From Mesorhizobium sp. (GTDB lineage: Bacteria > Pseudomonadota > Alphaproteobacteria > Rhizobiales > Rhizobiaceae), in NCBI GenBank assembly GCA_004020545.1, contig SAQE01000034.1:1-63957 (forward strand): a DNA stretch of 63,957 nucleotides. Reading direction: 5' to 3'. This document shows positions 36,271-44,122 of this stretch, piece after piece (within the stretch, counting starts at the first letter, position 1; the number at the start of each line of letters is the position of its first letter). The notes beneath the pieces were generated by a model, which worked only from the letters and a program-made list of their open reading frames with translations, did no database searches and was not told the DNA's origin. Both the position numbers and the translations under genes were made by a program.

Positions 36271-37590
36271 CTATCTTGCCGATGATATTGCAGGGGCACC
36301 AACGAGTGGGCGCGCCGGCCGCAATTGCTTCTGATGCCGGTACTCCAGCGCGATCGCGCCCCAGATCAGGCCGAGCAGCAGATAGAGATGGCGCCAGTGG
36401 TCGATGTCGATGAAGGTGCCGAGGCCGATATTGCCGAGATAGGCGACATAGGCGCAAAGCAGGTAGGGCTGCCAGGGTCGGTCGCGCAGCAAGATGCGGA
36501 AGCCGGCGGCGATGGTCCACAAGGTCAGCGTCAGGAACGAGACAAAGCCCAGCCAGCCATAGTCCATCAGTGCCTTCAGCCAGATGTCGTGCGTGTCCTC
36601 GCCATAGATCGTGCCGAACACCAGCGGGCCGATGCCGAACGGGTGCTCCAGCGCCAACTGGAAGCCGATCACGTAGCGGGCGAAGCGGCCGAGTCGCGCT
36701 GTGTCGTAGCTCTGCTCGAGCTGCGCGCGCTGGGTGAACATGTCCGACACGCCGGGCAACTGCAGGATGACGAGGACGGCGATGACAAGCAGCGCAACCG
36801 CGGCGATCGTCATCACCACGACCCTCAGCCGGAACAAGCCGCTGGCGCTCTGCAGGAACAGGCAAGCGGTGAGCAGCACCGCCGACACCGCGAACATGCC
36901 CCAGGCGCCGCGCGAGAAGGAGAAGAAGATGCCGGCGGTGACGATCAGCAGCGGCACCGCCAGCAGCGGCATGCGCGATACCGGGCCGTTGAGCAGCAGG
37001 TAGAGCAGATAGGTGCCGGGCAGCACCAGGAACGGGCCGAACACGTTCGGATCCTGGAAGGCGCCGGCGGCGCGCTCGTATTTGGTGAACATCTCCGCGC
37101 CCGGGAAGGCGTGGAAATAGCCGGCGATGCCGAGCAGGGAAGTCGCCACCGCCGATACCACATAGGCGATGAAGATCAGCCGGTAGAGGCCGGGCTGCAT
37201 CGACGTCACCGAGGCGAAGAAGACCGCGCTGAAGGCGAGGAACAGCGAGACCGCGAGATAGAGCGGCGTGTTGGCGAGCTCTGTCATCTGCGTCATCGCG
37301 ATCATGCCGCCGATGTTCATCGCCACCAGCAGCACCAGCAGCGGCAATATCGCCCGCGATATTTTCAGGCCGAACAGCGCCCACACCGCGATCAGCCCGG
37401 CCATATAGAGCTCGTAAGGCGCGGGCTCGCTGATGACGAAGCCGGAGAGAAGAATACCGACGCCTATCGCCGCCGACGAAATCAGCGCGATCAGCTTGGC
37501 GTTGACCGCCTGGGGCGGCAACTGGTTGACCGCCTGGGGCGGCAACTGGTTGACCGCAGCCGCCGGCAGTTCATGCGCGACGGCGCTCAA
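36271..37590 (-). CDS. O-antigen ligase/polymerase-type membrane protein of exopolysaccharide synthesis
   Basis: About 439 residues with about eleven membrane helices. The Wzy/WaaL-type periplasmic loop is around 290-350 (ARYVIGFQLALEHPFGIGPL, then GEDTHDIWLKALMDYG with the catalytic-type His). It polymerises or ligates polysaccharide units at the outer face of the inner membrane. The probable start is TTG at 37590, overlapping the stop of the priming glycosyltransferase (TTGA). The N-terminus contains a 24-bp tandem repeat encoding VNQLPPQA twice. Confidence 0.85.
   Translation of the reverse strand: MSAVAHELPAAAVNQLPPQAVNQLPPQAVNAKLIALISSAAIGVGILLSGFVISEPAPYELYMAGLIAVWALFGLKISRAILPLLVLLVAMNIGGMIAMTQMTELANTPLYLAVSLFLAFSAVFFASVTSMQPGLYRLIFIAYVVSAVATSLLGIAGYFHAFPGAEMFTKYERAAGAFQDPNVFGPFLVLPGTYLLYLLLNGPVSRMPLLAVPLLIVTAGIFFSFSRGAWGMFAVSAVLLTACLFLQSASGLFRLRVVVMTIAAVALLVIAVLVILQLPGVSDMFTQRAQLEQSYDTARLGRFARYVIGFQLALEHPFGIGPLVFGTIYGEDTHDIWLKALMDYGWLGFVSFLTLTLWTIAAGFRILLRDRPWQPYLLCAYVAYLGNIGLGTFIDIDHWRHLYLLLGLIWGAIALEYRHQKQLRPARPLVGAPAISSAR
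37502..37549. repeat. Two tandem copies of a 24-bp unit inside a coding region
   Basis: The unit TTGACCGCCTGGGGCGGCAA plus CTGG occurs twice in a row and a third copy begins (TTGACCGC). In frame it encodes VNQLPPQA on the minus strand in the N-terminal cytoplasmic part of the polymerase. Confidence 0.9.
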
Positions 37591-39122
37591 TAGGCGTTTT
37601 CCGTATTGAGCAGGCGAACCGGCGTCAGGAACAGGATGCGCAGGTCGAACAGCATCGACCAGTTCTCGATGTAGTAGAGATCGTATTCGGTGCGCATGCG
37701 GATCTTTTCGTTGGTGTCCATCTCGCCGCGCCAACCGTTGATCTGCGCCCAGCCGGTGACGCCGGGCTTGACCTTGTGACGGGCGAAATAGCCGTCGACC
37801 ACCTCGTTGTAGAGCAGATTGTGCGACTGCGCGGCGATCGCATGCGGGCGCGGCCCGACCAGCGACAGCGAGCCGAACAATGAGTTGAAGAACTGCGGCA
37901 GCTCGTCGATCGAGGTCTTGCGGATGAAGCGGCCGACGCGGGTGACGCGCGGGTCGTTCTTGGTCACCGTCTGCTTGGCGGTCGGGTCCGACCTGTCGGC
38001 ATACATCGAGCGGAACTTGTAGACCTCGATGATCTCGTTGTTGAAGCCGTGCCGCTTCTGCTTGAACAGCACCGGGCCCTTGCTGTCGAGCTTGATGGCG
38101 ATCGCGGTGGCGAGCATCACCGGCGAGAACAGGATGATGCCGACCAGCGAGAAGATGATGTCGAAGCTGCGCTTGGCGACCGAGTCCCAGTCGTTGATCG
38201 GCTTGTCGAAGATGTCGAGCATCGGCACCGAGCCGATATAAGAATAGGCGCGCGGGCGGAACTGCAGCGCGTTGGAATGCGCCGAGAGCCGGATGTCGAC
38301 CGGCAGCACCCAGAGTTTCTTCAGAAGCTGCAGCACGCGCGATTCGGCGGTCAGCGGCAGCGATACGATCAGCATGTCGATGCGGGCGATGCGGGCGAAC
38401 TCGATCAGCTCGGAAATGGTGCCGAGCTTCGGGTAGCCGGCGACGATCGGCGGCGAGCGCTTGTCGCCGCGATCGTCGAAGATGCCGCAGATGCGGATGT
38501 CGTTGTAGGGCTGCTTCTCGACCGAGCGGATCAGCATTTCGGCCGACTTGCCGCCGCCGACGATGACGGCGCGGCGCTCCATGCGCCCGTCGCGCGCCCA
38601 GCGCCTGATCAGCCTGGACATCACGAGTCTCAGGCCGAAGATCAGCACGAAGCCGACCACGAACCAGGTGCCGAACAAAAGCCGCGAATAGTCCTCCGAC
38701 GCCTTTATGGCGAAGGCGGTGAGCGCCATCAGCGCGAAGGTGCCAGCCCAGGCGAGCAGCACGCGGCCGAAATTGGCGACAGGGCGCATCAGCGCCGCGA
38801 TCTGGTAGCTGTCGGTGACGTCGAGCAGCACAACCGCCAGGAGCGAGGCTGCCGCGATCGACAGCGGATATTGCCAGGCGAGATAGTTGAAGAAGCCGAC
38901 CAAGTAGAAATAGAGGCCGAGCCCCGACAGGAACAGCATCGCGAATTCGACCATGCGCAGCACACCGCTGACCATGATCGGTGACATCGTATCGCGCCGG
39001 TATTGCGAAGCGACCTGGCGCGCGACGTCGTTGATGCCGCTGGGCGCCTGACCTTCGGCCAGGCCCTCGAATTTGCGCACCGCATCCATGGAAAAGCGAT
39101 GCGCGGGATCGATCTCGTTCAT
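37587..39122 (-). CDS. Undecaprenyl-phosphate sugar phosphotransferase (ExoY/WcaJ type priming glycosyltransferase)
   Basis: Transfers the first sugar-1-phosphate to undecaprenyl phosphate. 511 residues. Four N-terminal helices, a CoA-binding-like middle domain (RRAVIVGGGKSAEMLIRSVE) and a membrane-associated C-terminal domain with KRSFDIIFSLVGIILFSP, KFRSMYAD, RKTSIDELPQFFN, SLVGPRPHA and KPGVTGWAQINGWRGE. All are signatures of the polyprenyl-phosphate transferase family. An ATG at 39185 is possible; 39122 fits the usual N-terminus better. Confidence 0.93.
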   Translation of the reverse strand: MNEIDPAHRFSMDAVRKFEGLAEGQAPSGINDVARQVASQYRRDTMSPIMVSGVLRMVEFAMLFLSGLGLYFYLVGFFNYLAWQYPLSIAAASLLAVVLLDVTDSYQIAALMRPVANFGRVLLAWAGTFALMALTAFAIKASEDYSRLLFGTWFVVGFVLIFGLRLVMSRLIRRWARDGRMERRAVIVGGGKSAEMLIRSVEKQPYNDIRICGIFDDRGDKRSPPIVAGYPKLGTISELIEFARIARIDMLIVSLPLTAESRVLQLLKKLWVLPVDIRLSAHSNALQFRPRAYSYIGSVPMLDIFDKPINDWDSVAKRSFDIIFSLVGIILFSPVMLATAIAIKLDSKGPVLFKQKRHGFNNEIIEVYKFRSMYADRSDPTAKQTVTKNDPRVTRVGRFIRKTSIDELPQFFNSLFGSLSLVGPRPHAIAAQSHNLLYNEVVDGYFARHKVKPGVTGWAQINGWRGEMDTNEKIRMRTEYDLYYIENWSMLFDLRILFLTPVRLLNTENAY

Positions 39123-39257
39123 GGGATTGTCCGCGAGCTGTGCGCGAGTGAATAGCAAAAGAGAGCTAAGAAAGGCTTGAGACAACCGGTGGTTTTGAAG
39201 CTGTGTTATTGTCCGCGATGACTGACCGTCCTTTCGTCTGAACCAAACTAGTGTTGG

Positions 39258-39560
39258 CTAAAGTTCCAGCGCTGCGACCTGGGCCTGCTCTGCGCCGGCC
39301 GCGGTGGCGTGGCTGCCGTAAAGTGTTGCGATGCCGGCGACATTGGGCTCAGCTTCATCTGGGCAACGAGGTCGGAAGTCGATCGCACCATCCGCGGCAC
39401 GGCAGAGGCCAATGTCTTCCAGTTCAGTGGCGCTTAGTCTCTCCAGGATGCGGCGATCGCGATATTTCACCGCCGCGTTCGCGAGCGCGCTGCTGGCGAC
39501 CCATATGGCCGCGGCGACGAGGCGCGGCACTAGCCGGAGGGCAGTTTGGAGGCTTTGCAT
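39258..39560 (-). CDS. DUF1127-like small protein
   Basis: 100 residues. The N-terminal hydrophobic stretch (LVAAAIWVASSALANAAV) is followed by the DUF1127-like core YRDRRILERLSATELEDIGL and CRAADG. The C-terminal 35 residues are variable. GGGAGAAAG precedes the start. It is divergent from the large winged-helix regulator at 39672, so the two may share control. It is the second DUF1127-type gene in the window. Confidence 0.75.
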   Translation of the reverse strand: MQSLQTALRLVPRLVAAAIWVASSALANAAVKYRDRRILERLSATELEDIGLCRAADGAIDFRPRCPDEAEPNVAGIATLYGSHATAAGAEQAQVAALEL

Positions 39561-39671
39561 CGTCTTTCTCCCTTGTGAATGGTGGGACGATGCGGCTGCG
39601 CGGATGGAAAGTCCTTGATGCGATCCTGAAATCTTCTGTAGCGTTTCCCCAAGGTCAATTCAGGATTGGCG

Positions 39672-42134
39672 ATGGCGCTGTCCTTCGGCGATTTCGTGCT
39701 GGACGAGCGGGAGCGTTCGCTGAGCGGTCCGCAGGGAGCGATTGACCTCAGCGCGCGCAGCATCGACATGTTGTTCGTGTTTCTCGATCGGCCCAACGTG
39801 CTGGTCGAAAAGCGCGAATTGTTCGACCTTCTCTGGCCGGGCGTGGTCGTGGAGGAAAACACCCTCCACGTGCACATGTCCGCTCTCAGAAAAGCGTTGG
39901 GCCCGAACTTCGTTGCGACTGTTCATGGCCGCGGCTACCGCTATGTCGGCCCGCTCCCAACGCGCATCCAGGAGCGCGTGGCGCCATCTGCTCGCTCGGG
40001 TGGAAATCTCTCCCTGTACCGACCGGAGTGCATTGCGCGGGACGCCGAGACCAGAGGACTGATCGAGCTCGTCAACCAATACCAATTGGTTACGATCCTC
40101 GGCCCCGGCGGCGTGGGCAAGACAACGCTGGCCCTGAAAGCCGCCGAGGAACTCGCCGGCGGGTTTCGGGACGGTGTCTGGGTGGTGGACCTGGCATCCA
40201 TGCCCGATGGCAGCTTCGTCGAGAGCGCGATCATGCAGGTGCTCGGCATTCCTGTCAGAACCGAAACCACCCCGCTGCTTGCTATCCTCGATATGCTGCG
40301 GCCACTGGCCGGGCTGCTTGTTCTGGACAACTGCGAGCACGTTGCGCATGCGGTTGCCAACGTTGTCCGCTCCTTGCAGTCAGATGCCTCGATGCTGAGG
40401 ATCGTCACGACCTCGCAGGTGCCTCTGGGACTGAGCGGAGAGCATATTTTCAGGCTCGCGCCGTTCGCCGTTGAAACCACGTCTGAAAGCGATCGTTCGG
40501 CTGCCGAAATGTTCCTCATCCACTGCTATGAAGCGCAGGGCGAGACCCTCGCTGCCGACGAATTGCCTCTCGTGCGCCAGCTTTGCATTCGCCTCGATGG
40601 CGTCGCTCTTGCTCTCAAGATGGCGGCGGCGAGGGCGGCGGCTCTCGGCCTTGCCGAGGTCGACCGCCAACTGGCCGAACGCATAGGGGAACTTTCGACC
40701 GGTTGGGGTGACACGCCGGGGCGGCATCGGTCGTTGGCGGCATCCCTTGAGTGGAGCTATGGGCTGCTCGCCGAGGGCGAACAGGGAGCCCTGCGGGCGC
40801 TTGCTGTGTTCCAGGGCAGCTTCTCGTTGGACGGTGCGCGCGCCGTGGTCGGCGAGCATGCCGATGACCATTTGTCTGAGCTGGTCAGGCGATCGCTGAT
40901 CACGCGCGACCGCGAGGATCGGACCCGCTACAGATTGCTGGAGACGACCCGGCACTTCGCCTTGCAGGAATTGGCCGGGCAGAACGAAGAGCTGCGTGCA
41001 CGCTCGCGCTTGGCGGACCATGTCCGGAGCCGCTTCGAGGAAAGCCTCGCTCGATGGGAACTGATCCCGGACGCAGTCTGGGTGGCAGCTTATCGGTCGG
41101 ACACGGACAATCTGCGCTCGGCCCTCGAATGGGCGCGATCAAGCGGCGACTGGGTCTTGTTTGTCGGTTTGGCTGCCGCCAGCTATCGCTACTGGATAGA
41201 GGCTCAACTTGCCGGCGAAGGCCTTCGATTTGCCGAAGCCGCCGTTGCCTTCTCCGGGGATGTCGCCCCTTCACTTCGCGGCCGCCTTCTTCTTGCGCTG
41301 GGAGAACTGGCGCGGATCAATTCCCAGGACCTGCGCGCGATCGCGGCGCTGACCCAGGCGGTGGAGCAATTCGACGCCGACGCCAACGATGTGCTGCTGG
41401 CGCACGCTCTCGTTCTTCTTGGGACCACCCTCAACTTCGCCGGCCGTCGTTCGGAGGCTGCCCCGGTTTTCGCGCGGCTTGAGACCTTGTCTGGCACGCT
41501 TGCGCCGTCAAAGCTGAAGGCCTGGACTCTTGTTTCGATTGGCTTGTGGCTGTTGTCGGGTGGAGAAGAGGTCGCCGGAATGGCCAAATGCCAGGCGGGA
41601 TTGGCGATGCATCGGTCGTGCGGAAACGAGCGTGGCCTGTTCCGGTCGACGATGTATCTGGCTGAAATTGTTCACAGGAGGCAGGATCATCAAGGCGCGC
41701 TGGCGCTCGCCGAAGGCATCTTACCAAGCCTCCGGGAACGCGGCAGCTCGCTTGAACTCGGTGCTCAGCTTAGCAACCTTGCCTGCTATTCCATGGCGCT
41801 CGGCAACAGTGAGGCTGCCAGGGACGCCATCACCGAAGCGTGGAAATATCTGCCGCGCGATCACGGATCATGGCACTGGTGCATCATCCAGAACGCTACC
41901 GAACTCGCGGCACGAGACGGAAGATTGAGCGATGCCGCACTTATGCTCGGCTTTGTCGATCATTGCTTTGAGGGCTGGTCCGACGGCCGGCAGCCTACCG
42001 AGGCTGCCCAGCGGGAGCGGATCGAGGCCATTTTGTCGGCGCAGCTTGAACCGGAATCCTACGCTGCGTTTTGGCGGAGAGGCCGGTCGCTGAGCTTGTT
42101 CGAGGCCGACGTTCTGGCGGGGTTCGAGCGGTGA
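39672..42134 (+). CDS. Winged-helix regulator with STAND-type NTPase domain
   Basis: About 820 residues. An OmpR/PhoB-type DNA-binding winged helix is at the N-terminus (residues 1-95: EKRELFDLLWPGVVVEENTL, VHMSALRKALG, VHGRGYRYVG). Next is an AAA/NB-ARC-like NTPase with Walker A GPGGVGKTT (144-152) and LLVLDNCEHV as Walker B. A helical repeat (TPR-like) region follows to the end. The layout is that of one-component signal-transduction ATPases that activate genes on ligand sensing. The start at 39672 follows AGGA; TTG at 39666 is an alternative. Its place among exopolysaccharide genes suggests, but does not prove, control of that locus. Confidence 0.88.
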   Translation: MALSFGDFVLDERERSLSGPQGAIDLSARSIDMLFVFLDRPNVLVEKRELFDLLWPGVVVEENTLHVHMSALRKALGPNFVATVHGRGYRYVGPLPTRIQERVAPSARSGGNLSLYRPECIARDAETRGLIELVNQYQLVTILGPGGVGKTTLALKAAEELAGGFRDGVWVVDLASMPDGSFVESAIMQVLGIPVRTETTPLLAILDMLRPLAGLLVLDNCEHVAHAVANVVRSLQSDASMLRIVTTSQVPLGLSGEHIFRLAPFAVETTSESDRSAAEMFLIHCYEAQGETLAADELPLVRQLCIRLDGVALALKMAAARAAALGLAEVDRQLAERIGELSTGWGDTPGRHRSLAASLEWSYGLLAEGEQGALRALAVFQGSFSLDGARAVVGEHADDHLSELVRRSLITRDREDRTRYRLLETTRHFALQELAGQNEELRARSRLADHVRSRFEESLARWELIPDAVWVAAYRSDTDNLRSALEWARSSGDWVLFVGLAAASYRYWIEAQLAGEGLRFAEAAVAFSGDVAPSLRGRLLLALGELARINSQDLRAIAALTQAVEQFDADANDVLLAHALVLLGTTLNFAGRRSEAAPVFARLETLSGTLAPSKLKAWTLVSIGLWLLSGGEEVAGMAKCQAGLAMHRSCGNERGLFRSTMYLAEIVHRRQDHQGALALAEGILPSLRERGSSLELGAQLSNLACYSMALGNSEAARDAITEAWKYLPRDHGSWHWCIIQNATELAARDGRLSDAALMLGFVDHCFEGWSDGRQPTEAAQRERIEAILSAQLEPESYAAFWRRGRSLSLFEADVLAGFER

Positions 42135-42155
42135 TTTGCGGGCTCCGAATAGAGC

Positions 42156-43286
42156 CTAACCGCGCAGCGCCGCGAAATAGGCCTTTTCGATCTCGGTCGC
42201 CATCACGTCGGGGCCGAATCGCGCTTTCAATTCACTGCCTTGCGGCATCAGCTTCCGGTAGGCGCCGGGATCGTTGAGAGCGGTTTTGAGCTTGTCGGCG
42301 AGCTGGCCGGCATCCGGCTGTATCAGGGCAGGGGAGGCTTCGCCGAAGATCTCAGGAATGCCGCCCACTGCCGTAGCGATCATCGGCCTGCCCGCGGCCA
42401 GCGCCTCCAGCACGATGTAAGGCATCGCTTCCGCGCGGGACGGGACGACGATCAGTTCGGCCAGCGTGAAGGCTTCTCGGGCTGGCATCGGCGGCAGGAA
42501 GCGGACGTGGCTCTTCAATCCAAGCCGCTCCACCTGGGCGTGGTAGCGCGGCAGGTCGTCGCCGTCGCCGACCATCACCGCGTTCAACGGGCGCCCGAGC
42601 TCGCTGCCGGCCAGCGCCAGCGCATCGATGAAGATGTCCGGACCTTTGAGGTCGCGCATCATGCCGATATAGAGAAGATCGACGGCATCCGCCGCCGTCC
42701 CAACCGGTTCGAATTCGACGGCGCGCAGGCCGTTATAGACCAGCGTGTTGGGGATCGGCGGCTCGCCAACCTTGCGGCGGTAGGTTCGCCGTTCGTAATC
42801 GGAAACGAACAGAAGGCAATCGGTGAAGCGCGCCATGAAGCGCTCAAGCGCGAAGAACAGCTTTCCCGTGGCCGTCGTTTCGTCATAGTGGAGCGAGCCG
42901 CCATGCGGCGAATAAAGGCGGGCCACGCGATACCTTGAAACCCGCAACAGTGAGCCGAACAGACGGGCATACGCGCCACCCTTGGCGCCGTGCCCGTGCA
43001 GCACGTCCGGCCGCAATTCCTTGATGATTCGATAGGTGCGCCAGGCCGCTGTCATATCGCCAGGCCCGATATGACGCTGCATCGGCGTGCGATGGATGCC
43101 GAGCGCTAAACTCTCCTCCATCGCCTTGAACAGCCGCTCCTCATAGTCGCCGCCCGTGGTCGAATCGCAGACGATGCCCACGGAATGGCCGGCGGCGACC
43201 TGCGCCTCCGTCAGGTCGCGCACATGCCGGAAGATTCCCCCGACAGGTGAGCGGAAGCAGTGAACGATGCGGAGGTGAGCCGCCAC
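42156..43286 (-). CDS. Glycosyltransferase family 4 protein
   Basis: 376 residues, GT-B fold. Acceptor-binding N-domain starts LRIVHCFRSPVGGIFRHVRD. The donor-binding C-domain has LLYIGMMRDLKGPDIFIDAL and the EX7E motif in PSRAEAMPYIVLEALAAG. It adds a sugar to a lipid-linked intermediate at the cytoplasmic membrane. It starts with GTG at 43286, 8 bp after the export-protein gene, and is likely in the same transcript. Confidence 0.92.
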   Translation of the reverse strand: MAAHLRIVHCFRSPVGGIFRHVRDLTEAQVAAGHSVGIVCDSTTGGDYEERLFKAMEESLALGIHRTPMQRHIGPGDMTAAWRTYRIIKELRPDVLHGHGAKGGAYARLFGSLLRVSRYRVARLYSPHGGSLHYDETTATGKLFFALERFMARFTDCLLFVSDYERRTYRRKVGEPPIPNTLVYNGLRAVEFEPVGTAADAVDLLYIGMMRDLKGPDIFIDALALAGSELGRPLNAVMVGDGDDLPRYHAQVERLGLKSHVRFLPPMPAREAFTLAELIVVPSRAEAMPYIVLEALAAGRPMIATAVGGIPEIFGEASPALIQPDAGQLADKLKTALNDPGAYRKLMPQGSELKARFGPDVMATEIEKAYFAALRG

Positions 43287-43294
43287 GTTGGTTT

Positions 43295-43858
43295 TCAGAA
43301 CAGCCGTTCGCGGACGTAGACGGTGTCGCCGGGCAAGAGCGGGTCGGATGTCTGCACCCTGCCGGTCATGACCTTGCCGTTGATATCACGGGTGATGTCC
43401 ACGCTTTCCTGGTTGGCGCGCGGCGTGAAGCCGCCGGCGATCGCGATCGCCTTCTGCACGGTCAATCCCGGCACATAGGAATACTGGCCCGCCGCGCCGA
43501 CTTCGCCCATGACGAAGATCGGCCGGTAACGGTCGATCTCGACCGAGACATCGGGATCGCGCAGGTATCCCTGGCGCAATTTGTCGGCGATTTCCTTTTC
43601 GAGCTGCTGGGCGGTGTGGCCACGCGCCGGCACGGCGCCGACAAGCGGGAAGGAGATGTAGCCGGACTGGTCGACGCTGTAGGTGTTGGTCAGCCCTTCC
43701 TGCTCGAACACGGTGACACGGATGCGGTCGCCGGCGCCGAGCCTGTAAGGCTGGTCGAGCACTTCATGGAATGCTGCGGGCGTCGGGCGGTAGCTGGAAC
43801 AGCCGGTAAGCAGCGACAAGGCAAGCAAGGCGCGAAAGAGACCAGCAGTGCTTTTCAT
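43295..43858 (-). CDS. Polysaccharide export lipoprotein (Wza/ExoF type)
   Basis: 187 residues. Lipobox LLTGC follows MKSTAGLFRALLALS. The Poly_export domain has YRLGAGDRIRVTVFEQEGLT and SVDQSGYISFPLVGAVPARG. A SLBB-type domain has VMGEVGAAGQYSYVPGLTVQ. It forms the outer-membrane/periplasmic part of the capsule or EPS channel. It is short for Wza, as in many alphaproteobacterial homologues. The in-frame upstream extension to 43996 is not conserved-looking. It is divergent from the co-polymerase gene. Confidence 0.92.
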   Translation of the reverse strand: MKSTAGLFRALLALSLLTGCSSYRPTPAAFHEVLDQPYRLGAGDRIRVTVFEQEGLTNTYSVDQSGYISFPLVGAVPARGHTAQQLEKEIADKLRQGYLRDPDVSVEIDRYRPIFVMGEVGAAGQYSYVPGLTVQKAIAIAGGFTPRANQESVDITRDINGKVMTGRVQTSDPLLPGDTVYVRERLF

Positions 43859-44122
43859 GATCGGACACGAACCTTCATCGCTCTCGCCGCCGGTGCTGCG
43901 GCCAACCCCAGGAAGTGCGTTCGTTATCATCCCGTTAGGGTTAATGGCCGGTAAAGGACTGCGCCCGGAAGCGGCGGGGGCAGGCAAAAAACCCAATTGT
44001 TCTATTGCTTTCGCATAATGTTCTTTGAGTGTCTTCTAATAGGCGCGCATTTTGATCTTAACGGCTGAGTTACCATAGTTGTTTACGGTCCATCCTCGAC
44101 TCAAAGTTCCGGAGCAGGATGC

